A stretch of DNA of 64,000 nt from Theocolax elegans. Its lineage: Eukaryota; Arthropoda; Insecta; Hymenoptera; Cerocephalidae. This document shows positions 12,435 to 23,307 of this stretch, piece by piece (position 1 is the stretch's first letter; each line of letters opens with the position of its first letter). Where the stretch lies: assembly GCA_026168455.1 (NCBI GenBank), contig CM047425.1, positions 7,352,001-7,416,000 of the forward strand, in the 5' to 3' direction. Both the position numbers and the translations under genes were made by a program. The notes below the pieces were generated by a model. It was not told the origin of the DNA. It did not search any database and saw nothing but the letters and a program-made list of their open reading frames with translations.

Positions 12435-13153
12435 TTAAGCTTATATTTACCACTATTGTCGTTTGCACGTGCCTTTTTTTCGTTCTAGTATATCTATTAA
12501 AACGGTGTAAATTTTAAATTAAAAAACAATTGTTTATCGCTTGCTTTCAATCGATTCAATTTTTTCGAGGGCATAAGGGACCTGAATTTATGCACAATTT
12601 TTTTTACATTGGAAATGTTTGCCGACTCAACAAGAATCTATATAAAAGTGGGTTCCGCATAATGTGTATTTATCAATCAGTTGCCTCTTGAACTTTTCTT
12701 TTACAATACTAGGTATTTATTTATAGTAATATTTTTTGAATTGTTAAAAAAACGTTATTTTGAATAACTTTAATTATGGTAGACCAAATATTACAATTGT
12801 ATCATAAAATTTGCTATGCGAAGTAATACGTTTCAAACTCCAATTTTGACGTATATTATATATTTAAATAACATAGTTTTAGTATATAAAAAACTGTGAA
12901 TTGTTACTAAAAAGAGTTTATAATTTTACCACAATTGTAATTCTACAAGTTTGACAGATAATTTTGACGTTAAACATATTTTTCCTAATTTGAAAGGTTA
13001 AAAGTTTCTTTACTTCAACACTTCTAACCGATATTACTATTTTTGCAATACAATACATTCATTATACCAGGAAACATCGAGAAAATCGAAATATTAGGGA
13101 AAAAAAGTATATATAAAAGAATAAAATAGTACGAAAAATAGAAATATTCGTAC

Positions 13154-13885
13154 ATATATATGGGGTATTCCACGTGAAGTGGTCCGATCAAAATTTTAAA
13201 ATGCACCAAATTTTGGGTACACTTTGCAAATGTTTTTCAGAATACAGAAAAAAATTTTTAGGTATTGGAATCTATTTGCTCAAAAGTTATTCTAACCTCA
13301 AAAAGTGAATTTTTCCATATTTTTTTCAACACCAGCTGGGTTTACCGCTATATAACTCAAAATCTATCAACTTTTACTATATAACATTATATGTACATTC
13401 GTTGCTAATTATATCTAGAATTTATTCTTCTGGGTTAGAATTTCTAATCTCAAGGTCAATGTTACATAAACTACATGTCAATATTCAACTTGAAAAAAGT
13501 GCAAGTGCGCCACCTTTGATTTTTCATCCAAAAGTCTAAAAGAAAGCTTGGAGTAATACCTTTCAAATGGTCTGTAGCATTTTTATGGCCTCCAATTCTG
13601 TAAAAAGTTATGACAATTTAAAGAAACTCGAAATTTTTTTAAAATTTAAATGGGAATTACCATGTTAATTTTTGTGAATTTTCTATCTTTCTGTAAATTG
13701 TCATAACTTTTACAGAATTGGAGGCCATAAAAATGCTACAGACCATTTGAAAGGTATTACTCCAAGCTTTCTTTTAGACTTTTGGATGAAAAAATCAAAG
13801 GTGGCGCACTTGCACTTTTTTCAAGTTGAATATTGACATGTAGTTTATGTAACATTGACCTTGAGATTAGAAATTCTAACCCAGA
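13154..13885. repeat. Foldback element, copy A, right arm cut short
   Basis: Same element as at 15341-16571: outer end ggggtattccacgtgaag, inner arm containing ggcctccaattctgta, then loop, then complementary arm. Here the right arm stops at 13885, where the second duplication unit begins. About half of the right arm is missing. Confidence 0.8.
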
Positions 13886-16076
13886 GTACACATTATATAC
13901 ATAAAATAAAGCGCATTTAGATATTTATATTACATTGATTCATGTTTATTTCGTGTACTTACACGCGAGTTGTAAATTTAAAAATATGTAATAAATTATT
14001 AAACAAATAAAATCTCCATTGGAATTAATTTGTCGATATTCTTTTGTTCTATACTTGATACGCAATGTTGTATGCTGCTGTACATATTTTCTTTTAATTC
14101 AAATGACTATATTTACTATTTTATACTGTGAGCTTAAAACATTTCATTAATTTTAAACCACAAAATCTACAGAGCACTGCCGCGGTTAGAGTCGAATAAT
14201 TCGTCTCGCCGAAAAGCGAATTTGATTTACTGAATCGGTCGCAATGACGATCGATCAGCATTTTCTTTTTCTACTCGCTACGCGAAAATAAAACCACACG
14301 TGTGACGTGACGATGAAAAAAATTTACATACCGCTTTTTTTGTGCGCGCGTTCGCGCGCTCGCGCCGTAACACGTAGTCCGACACCTTGCGACTCGACTG
14401 CTTGTCAAAACTATCGGAAAGTCATCGAATTGACATTAGTTGTCGTCACAAACGGAGGACCCCTTTTTTTTCATGCGCTCGTCCGGGTTGATCGATGCGA
14501 TACGATCTCCTTCGTATGTGTACACACTTTTCTACGTTTTAGCTTTTCGAAGGGTGTTACAAGTGAGGAAAAACGCTATTTTACGATGACTATATATTTG
14601 ACAAAGGGCGGTTTCGTATAATTAAGCTTATATTTACCACTATTGTCGTTTGCACGTGCCTTTTTTTCGTTCTAGTATATCTATTAAAACGGTGTAAATT
14701 TTAAATTAAAAAACAATTGTTTATCGCTTGCTTTCAATCGATTCAATTTTTTCGAGGGCATAAGGGACCTGAATTTATGCACAATTTTTTTTACATTGGA
14801 AATGTTTGCCGACTCAACAAGAATCTATATAAAAGTGGGTTCCGCATAATGTGTATTTATCAATCAGTTGCCTCTTGAACTTTTCTTTTACAATACTAGG
14901 TATTTATTTATAGTAATATTTTTTGAATTGTTAAAAAAACGTTATTTTGAATAACTTTAATTATGGTAGACCAAATATTACAATTGTATCATAAAATTTG
15001 CTATGCGAAGTAATACGTTTCAAACTCCAATTTTGACGTATATTATATATTTAAATAACATAGTTTTAGTATATAAAAAACTGTGAATTGTTACTAAAAA
15101 GAGTTTATAATTTTACCACAATTGTAATTCTACAAGTTTGACAGATAATTTTGACGTTAAACATATTTTTCCTAATTTGAAAGGTTAAAAGTTTCTTTAC
15201 TTCAACACTTCTAACCGATATTACTATTTTTGCAATACAATACATTCATTATACCAGGAAACATCGAGAAAATCGAAATATTAGGGAAAAAAAGTATATA
15301 TAAAAGAATAAAATAGTACGAAAAATAGAAATATTCGTACATATATATGGGGTATTCCACGTGAAGTGGTCCGATCAAAATTTTAAAATGCACCAAATTT
15401 TGGGTACACTTTGCAAATGTTTTTCAGAATACAGAAAAAAATTTTTAGGTATTGGAATCTATTTGCTCAAAAGTTATTCTAACCTCAAAAAGTGAATTTT
15501 TCCATATTTTTTTCAACACCAGCTGGGTTTACCGCTATATAACTCAAAATCTATCAACTTTTACTATATAACATTATATGTAACATTCGTTGCTAATTAT
15601 ATCTAGAATTTATTCTTCTGGGTTAGAATTTCTAATCTCAAGGTCAATGTTACATAAACTACATGTCAATATTCAACTTGAAAAAAGTGCAAGTGCGCCA
15701 CCTTTGATTTTTTCATCCAAAAGTCTAAAAGAAAGCTTGGAGTAATACCTTTCAAATGGTCTGTAGCATTTTTATGGCCTCCAATTCTGTAAAAAGTTAT
15801 GACAATTTAAAGAAACTCGAAATTTTTTTTAAAATTTAAATGGGAATTACCATGTTAATTTTTGTGAATTTTCTATCTTTCTGTAAATTGTCATAACTTT
15901 TTACAGAATTGGAGGCCATAAAATGCTACAGACCATTTGAAAGGTATTACTCCAAGCTTTCTTTTAGACTTTTGGATGAAAAAATCAAAGGTGGCGCACT
16001 TGCACTTTTTTCAAGTTGAATATTGACATGTAGTTTATGTAACATTGACCTTGAGATTAGAAATTCTAACCCAGAG
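13886..16076. repeat. Tandem duplication, unit B (2191 bp)
   Basis: Second unit of the direct repeat. After its end at ccagag (16071-16076) the foldback right arm continues without interruption, so unit B is in the ancestral context on its right side, while unit A is in the ancestral context on its left side. This is the pattern expected for a simple tandem duplication. Confidence 0.93.
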
Positions 16077-16571
16077 GAATAAATTCTAGATATAATTAGC
16101 AACGAATGTTACATATAATGTTATATAGTAAAAGTTGATAGATTTTGAGTTATATAGCGGTAAACCCAGCTGGTGTTGAAAAAAATATGGAAAAATTCAC
16201 TTTTTGAGGTTAGAATAACTTTTGAGCAAATAGATTCCAATACCTAAAAATTTTTTTCTGCCCTCCGGCCGGAAAGCGGCAACTTCCCGGCCGCTACGCG
16301 AATTGAAGTTGCCGTTTTCCGGCAACGTCGAGCAGAAAAATAGTATACACACCTTGGCCAGTAAAAAAGAAAGCCTCAGATCACATGATCGTCCACCTCG
16401 GCTTCGCCTCGGCCGACAATTACATGTGATCTGAGACATTTCTTATTTTACTGGCCATGATATGTAATATACTATTTCTGTATTCTGAAAAACATTTGCA
16501 AAGTGTACCCAAAATTTGGTGCATTTTAAAATTTTGATCGGACCACTTCACGTGGAATACCCCATATATAT
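15341..16571. mobile_element. Long foldback transposon-like element with nested insertion
   Basis: The left arm (about 15341-15815) and right arm (about 15876-16571) are reverse complements over roughly 475 bases each once a 220-base insertion in the right arm is removed. The outermost shared sequence is ggggtattccacgtg / cacgtggaatacccc, with runs of ta on both sides. The loop is about 60 bases. No transposase frame is present. Such an element would be a non-autonomous foldback/MITE-like unit. Confidence 0.85.
16261..16480. mobile_element. Nested 220-bp insertion made of two hairpins
   Basis: It interrupts the right arm of the foldback exactly between tttttttctg and tattctgaaaa, which are joined in the intact left arm. 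The word tttctg lies at both borders (16255-16260 and 16475-16480), which fits a target-site duplication. Inside are two adjacent hairpins. The first is GC-rich (ccggaaagcggcaactt pairing with aagttgccgttttccgg). The second has ggccagtaaaa...catgtgatctgag type arms around a tcggcttcgcctcgg loop. GC content is far above its surroundings. No ORF of its own. Confidence 0.8.
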
Positions 16572-18604
16572 ATATAAAAGACGAAAACAGTTAATAACTT
16601 CTCGAAAATAAATCGAAGCAGAGCTAGGGTTTAGTATATGAATAATATATGTCAACAAGTCGAAAGACGCGAATCAGCCCCGCAATCCATAAGGGTGTTG
16701 ACTCGATGCGGCGAGCGACATATGTACGCCGTCACGCGTCGCCGGCCCAAACATCGGCAAACAGGGTTAAGTAATACGGTCCTGCGTAATTGCACACCGA
16801 ATGATAATAACCGGTTTACGTGCTACGTTTTTCTCTATCTCTCTCCGTCTATATATATATATACGTGCTCGTATCTATCCCTTCTCTCGGAATTGTCCCT
16901 TGACTCGATTTCGAAAGGGTATATATATATACATCTGTACAGAAGGACGCACGTGAGTCAACATTAACGAGCGCTTCCGGAATCACTGCTACTTTGCAAT
17001 CATTATCGACGTATTAGGAACTATCAAACATTTAGGATCTCCCTATGTTTACTCGAAGAGACAGCGAGAAAAATGAGAGTCATTGTTTTAACTTCGGTCG
17101 TGTGGAACTACCACCATGCTAAAGTAAATATTTTCTATATATGCATCGAGCATTCAATTTAAATTGAAAGATACATTTTAATAATCGATTGTTATCAGAC
17201 AAATTTAGATGTATTTACGATAAGTATATATTAAAAAAAAACATTTTGTTTACGAGTATTTTGTTCTTTTATTCGAGTAATGAGTTATATTGTCAAAATA
17301 TAAAAAAAAATTGCGAGATGGAGGATCACTGGCGTCTTCAATAGCTGATAGGAAGATTAAGATATCAGATTCTTTTTGTGCAGGCGTCAACCAGTGTTAT
17401 AAGGAAAGTAGTTTTCAAAAAGATATTTTGAAATAAAGAATAAAGATCCATAACTTGTGTTTTAAGCAAATCCAAATCAAAAACTTTGGTTCTCCAAAAA
17501 AGCTCGAATGGTTCAAAAGTTATGCTTAATCGAACAAGTTCCAAAAAATTAGAATGAAAAGTCAATTTATAACTATTTTTTAATCAAATATTATTTTTTA
17601 ATCGTTTGAGATACTTGAAAAAACTAAAGTTGATGTTCTTCTCGTTTTTAGGAAGTGACTATAGTTTGTATAATACTCAAGACATTTCGATTGATATAAA
17701 GTTCTTTTTGATTTAGATTTTTTTTTTTACCTTTATGCTTTTTTTAAGAAAAGCATAAAGTTTTTAAATTTTTAAACATTATTAAAAATGGATAGAAAAT
17801 GACTCGTTAAATTCATAATTTGAGTATCCAAACGTTAAAAAGCTGCCCTTCTTTATCGTACAAATTACAATCAGAAGCAAGGAGTCGCGTTATCACAATA
17901 TGTATAATATATATACACTATATAACGTATATTACATTTCCTTATATAAAAGTTCTTGAACCTCTTCCTTTATACCTTTTACTCCTATTGTTACATCCAC
18001 CTACTCGAACTTCGAGGTTCTGGAACCCCTTCCACTACACTTCCTACAGCGCATGCACGTTTCTCTGTCTATACGGATATCCCTCGTGTACCTGACCGTA
18101 GGTCACTTCTCCGCCCTCGACGATCGGTCGTGGACAAGGGGAGGGCAAAAAGGCAGAGCCTTGGTTGCTATCGCCGTAGCGATTCGTGCGGTTTCCGCGA
18201 GTCGCGCCCTGGTCTGGATCTTATAAATTATTAAACGATAATCTAGAGGTACCAACCGCACGGCTTATTAGCGACCAAACCTTTCCGAGTGTATTTGGTC
18301 ATTCGGAGAAAGGGAATCATGAACACGAGTTGCCAATGATGCTTCTAATGTACTTACTATACAGCGTTAAATTGTCTTATAGATGTTTACAACATTTCCT
18401 CAATTACATGACGGATTATCGAAATTTCAAATTGAATTAGCGTTAAATTGTTAAAGAAAAGTTGATAAATCGTCAGTTTTATAATTAAAAATAGAAATTT
18501 TGTACTTGAGACGATTGTACATTTTACTGTTTTCCCTCTTGTATCTATACGTACGCGTGGAAATCTTTTAAAGCGTAGCATCCGAAACGAATCTTGATCC
18601 TTCG
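16572..18604. other. Non-genic stretch with CpG-rich patches
   Basis: CpG-richer segments at about 16640-16980 and 17990-18300 alternate with A/T-rich DNA. Several short overlapping ORFs occur (for example 16638-16967 + and 17956-18234 +), but none has recognisable protein features or partner exons. A small hairpin (ctttatgctttt / aaaagcataaag) lies near 17730-17760. Confidence 0.4.
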
Positions 18605-19340
18605 TAAATTTAATATAAATTGTACACGTCGTGGAATATATTTAAAATTTATACAAAATAAAATTGTTGTAATTATTCATCTTCGTACACGCTATATGCA
18701 TTTAGTAAAATTTCAATTCACATTATCTAGAAAACTTTATCTATACATTAGTTATCTGATTCACCGAGCACAATATTATTAATACAGTCAAGTAAATTAT
18801 TTCATTTTAATTTATAAAAAAAAGCGTATAATTGCGTCTCTTATTTGCATTTATTATCATTACTTATACAATTATTATTACCCATATTAGAAAAAACAAT
18901 TATATTGAAGATTGCAGTGAAGACTTCTTATGAAAAGTATCAAAAAGTGCTATTAATTAAAAAATAAGACTATTTTCGATTTAGCTTATCAATAAACGAA
19001 TAACACGATGAAGTGAACATGAAGAAAGAGATTGTGAAGGGATATATACCAGAGCTTTTAACGCAAGGAATTTGTACTTCGAACTACTTAAAATTTAACA
19101 TGATTGAAGCTTTAGGTTCGGTTATAATATTTTGTAGAGCTTTAATATTTAATAGCTTTTAACGGGTGGTACGTGTAACCGACTGTGGCGTTATCTTTAA
19201 ATAATGTACCCCCGGTGCGGATACCATAATTGGAACTAATCTTAGTCAATTTTTTAATTATTCTCAGAATCCAACAATTAAACGATAATTTGACAGTCAT
19301 TTTGTGCATTCGTTTACCTATATGCAACATGATACAAATT
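18605..19340. repeat. Older tandem duplication, unit A (about 736 bp)
   Basis: Starts at aaatttaatataaattgtac and is repeated directly from 19341. Unlike the other two duplications the copies also differ by base substitutions (for example ctatacattag versus ctctaccttag), so this one is older or has been less well maintained. No coding frame. Confidence 0.85.
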
Positions 19341-20083
19341 CAAATTTAATATAAATTGTACACGTCGTGGAATATATTTAAAATTTATACAAAATAAAAT
19401 TGTTGTAATTATTCATCTTCGTACACGCTATATGCATTTAGTAAATTTCAATTCCCATTATCTAGAAAACTTTATCTCTACCTTAGTTATCTGATTCACC
19501 GAGCACAACTATTATTTAATACAGTCAAGTTAATTATTTCATTTTAATTTATTTTAAAAAAAAGCGCTATAATTGCGTCTCTTATTTGCATTTATTATCA
19601 TTACTTATACAATTATTATTACCCATATTAGAAAAAACAATTATATTGAAGATTGCAGTGAAGACTTCTTATGAAAAGTATCAAAAAGTGCTTATTAATT
19701 AAAAAATAAGACTATTTTCGATTTAGCTTATCAATAAACGAATAACACGATTGAAGTGAAAATGAAAGAAAGAGATTGTGAAGGGATATATACCAGAGCT
19801 TTTAACGCAAGGAATTGTACTTCGAACTACTTAAAAATTTAACATGATTGAAGCTTTAGGTTCGGTTATAATATTTTGTAGAGCTTTAATATTTAATAGC
19901 TTTTAACGGGTGGTACGGGTAACACGACTGTGGCTTATCTTTAAATAATGTACGGTGCGAGATACAATACTTGGAAATAATCTTAGTCAATTTTTTAATT
20001 ATTCAAGAATCAAAACAATTAACGATAATTTGACAGTAATTTTGTGCATTCGTACCTATAAGAAACATGATAAACAATTCTGA
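19341..20083. repeat. Older tandem duplication, unit B (about 743 bp)
   Basis: Direct repeat of 18605-19340 with scattered substitutions and small indels, ending near the aacatgata word that also ends unit A. No coding frame. Confidence 0.85.
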
Positions 20084-22271
20084 TGACTTTTTGATTAGTA
20101 GCCGCGTGTTAATAAAATTTTATTTTAATGTAAATGAATTAATTCCACAACAGTCAAGTATAGTTGCTGTATACAATTTTATAAATACGCTAAACCTTTT
20201 TTTTGATGCAAATTAACATTATTCATTAACTTTTTGTACTTTTAATAACAAAATAATGGTTACTTTATGGCTCCAGTTTAGTAGTATTTTTTCATGAAAA
20301 TTTCAAAAAAATTTAATAACCTTTTTTACATAAAGAATCATATTGATATCAATTTGGAAAATATATGCTTTGTATTATATATCGTCAATTAAAATTACTA
20401 ATTTACGGTCAATATATATCACAAATTTCTAAGAACAGATTAACTGCTTATTTATCAAGGTAGCTGAAGATATAATTGAGAATTTATTTAGTTTTACGAA
20501 GAGGGCCATCAGAAACTGATTCTATAGTTTGCACAAGATGTTCAAACATGAGTTATCGCAACCGACGAGTCGACCCGCGGTACACTAACTACAAATGTGT
20601 GAAACGTTCCCACCTTTTATATATATATAGGTATTTTGATGTCAATTTTTTTAACTTATTTTTTATATACGTCTTTAATTTTTCTTCGACTACGGTTTGC
20701 AATTGAAATTTTTTATCGAACAAATTAACTAAATTTGACGAATAAATGTCAAGATACGAAGTGATATTCGATATATTCATCCAAAATTACTATAATTTAT
20801 ATATTTAAAATTTCAAAATTTACTTAAAATCGATCTAAAGAATTTTATGCATGAAAAAAAGTGATTTTTCTTTGATGTAAGATGTAGTACATAAGAAAAT
20901 GTATAACAATAGTTTTTATAATCTGTAGACTGAATCTTATTATCGAACTAAAAGGAAATACAAAACATTATAGGCATAGTAGGTAAGACCAATGTGTAGC
21001 GACCCTTGGTACCAGCCGTCTTATTATTACATGTAATATGTACAAGTAACGCGGACGGGCCTCAGTCGTGGAAATAATGGTAGGCCCGTGCACATTCGAA
21101 GAAGGGTTCACCTCGACGTAGAGTAAGAAACGAACACCACTAACTTGCTCTAGCCTATATGTAGTTTCGCTTCCTTTACGCTCTTATTTCCAACAAGGCA
21201 ACTTTTATTAAGGACAAGTCGAGCTTCGAAGATATATTTATTTTACTTTTTATGTAGTTGTACCATGACAACATTATACCTACATTCTTTCAGAATTTAA
21301 ATATATATATCTATATAATTTTTATATAATATTTGGGATATCGTTTATTATTCGTACTTGTTTTTCTGAAGAGGATACTCATCTTGAAAAATCGTGCATG
21401 AATAGTGTTCATAGCTATTTCAAACAATTTCCATGTAAAATATTTTAAAACAAATAATTGAGAAACTAATAATTTGCGTGTAAGAAAACAACAATAAAGT
21501 GTATAGGTCTAAAAATAACTAAGGTATTTGTACATTACAAAAAAAATTAATACATTGTGCGAGTCGATGCGAGGGTAGCTGCAAAATGAATTTATTATAT
21601 ACGAGAAACTTATCGAAACAATTAAATACGAAATTAATTTTAATTTACGGTGCGTAAGTTCTTTCATATATATGAGTAGATACAAGGAATTTTCTGTAAA
21701 AAATTATTTATTTTATTAACAAGCGCACGGTCACTCCATATCAGGTACTTCCAATAAGTTTTAAACATGTGTTTAACAAGTTTATCATATTTCTAATTCA
21801 ATGGTGTAATTTTTGGACTGAAAATGTAAGGTTCCTATAATTTTGATGCGACGTCTCCTTAAACACATCGAGGATAAAAATCTTAATTAAATTCGAAACT
21901 TGCATATGCCAGCTTAAAAGATGCATGAATAATAACAAAAATATAAAAGAAATGTATACTATTTTATAGTTCTAATTATGTTAAAACGTAATCGAATTCT
22001 TGGTGATCTTAAATATAATCAAAATGTGAGATATAAATATAACCATCGATAACCGATATTTTATTTTGTAGTAATCCTTTGACGTTAATTAATTGAAGTA
22101 CAACAAAAAATTCGTAGTTTTCGGTTTCTTATTCGACAAAATAGTAGTTTGGAAAATATTTAAATATAATCGTTATGAAAATCTAAGTATTAGAAACTGC
22201 TATTTTTCAATTAGACTATCATATGTTAAAAAAAATGTTTATTTAAAATAACTTTTCATAAACAATTCAAA
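20084..22271. other. AT-rich intergenic DNA
   Basis: No gene recognised. A CpG-richer block at about 20990-21200 (with gacgggcctcag and ggcccgtgcac) may be regulatory for the nuclear receptor downstream. The rest is A/T-rich. Confidence 0.4.
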
Positions 22272-22444
22272 CCCTGGTAGAAAATAGCGTAGATTCTAAC
22301 CAGAATTTCTGGTCAACAACATGTTAAATTGGTGTATATCTAGAAATTCTGCAAATTTTCTGAAAAGGATTTCTAACAATATCTTATTTTCAAACATTTT
22401 TACCAGAAATTCTGACCAGAAATAGGCTGAATTTTCTACCAGGG
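22272..22444. mobile_element. MITE with CCCTGGTAGAAAA ends
   Basis: 173-base element beginning ccctggtagaaaat and ending attttctaccaggg, which are inverted repeats; further inside, ccagaatttctggtca on the left mirrors tgaccagaaat on the right. No ORF of meaning. The ends resemble those of the element at 26049-26177. Confidence 0.7.
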
Positions 22445-22734
22445 AAGTTTCGTGAGCTATAATGATAATTAAATTATATTTATTATACTTTAACATAATG
22501 CCAATTACTAAATTAAATAAATACTGAGTGCGTAAAAAAGACATCTGAACTAAATAAAATTAATGAGTATAATAAATTTTGAAACTAAAAATTCTAAAAA
22601 AATTTGTACAAAGTTAATTCGTTGTGTATTGCAGTTAATAAATATTGAAAAAACTGTAAATAAAATATAAATTTTCATATGCTGTTAAAATGTGGTTTAT
22701 CCTTTGCCACTTTTAAATAATTTTCCTATTTCAA

Positions 22735-22885
22735 CGAGTTCCGCGTATAGGCGCATGTACGCGAATACATTATAGAACAGCGAACGTTTCTCAAAATGGC
22801 GCCTGATTACTGGTTACAGAGTTATCGACGCTGTCGACTCGGCAAACTCGAGTATTTGACGTTTTGCGCATGACACGAACTTTCG
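22735..22885 (+). promoter_or_regulatory. CpG-rich patch upstream of the nuclear receptor gene
   Basis: A locally GC/CpG-rich block (ttccgcgtataggcgcatg, ggcgcctgatt, cgacgctgtcgactcgg) about 420-570 bases upstream of the receptor start codon. It is the nearest such patch and so the best candidate for promoter/5' UTR. No clear TATA or initiator was identified. Confidence 0.35.
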
Positions 22886-23307
22886 AACGTAAAGGACATT
22901 TATAATTATTTATATCTTTATTTTGGCATCATTTCGTTTTAATACGTTTCTCAAGGTTTATTAAATACTAGTCGTAAAAAAATAAAAATACTGTCTTAAG
23001 TTTTGTAATATTTTGTTTGGCGCGAGTATTAAAAATTGAAATACGAATGTGCCCCCGGCAAACGTGGTAATTATATGTAACATTCAAAAAATATAAAAAT
23101 GAAATTGAATTAACCTGTGTTTCAAAATTTAAAGACTTGTGCCCTAACTAATTTTAATATCCTATATAATTAAGCACTGTCCTTGTTTTAGCTAACGAGA
23201 ATGAAATGTAAAATTATATTTACAGGGAGGAAAAGGATTAATAATTTAATCGGTTGTAAAAAAGAAAAAGCAATTCGAAATATCGGCAGGAGTATTGGCA
23301 ATAAATA

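Larger units (their letters stand above)
11697..13885. repeat. Tandem duplication, unit A (2189 bp)
   Basis: Starts at gtacacattatatac and is repeated from 13886 with near identity. The few visible differences are mostly single-base homopolymer changes (for example aaaaatctcc versus aaaatctcc, tttattttcg versus tttatttcg). The unit includes a CpG-rich patch near its start and the left arm, loop and part of the right arm of a foldback element at its end. The junction lies inside that right arm (ccagag followed by tacacatta). Confidence 0.93.

Noticed and set aside
12120..14621. Calling the identical 104-codon ORFs a duplicated gene
   Set aside because: Identity extends through all surrounding non-coding DNA of the duplicate units, so it is not evidence of protein constraint.
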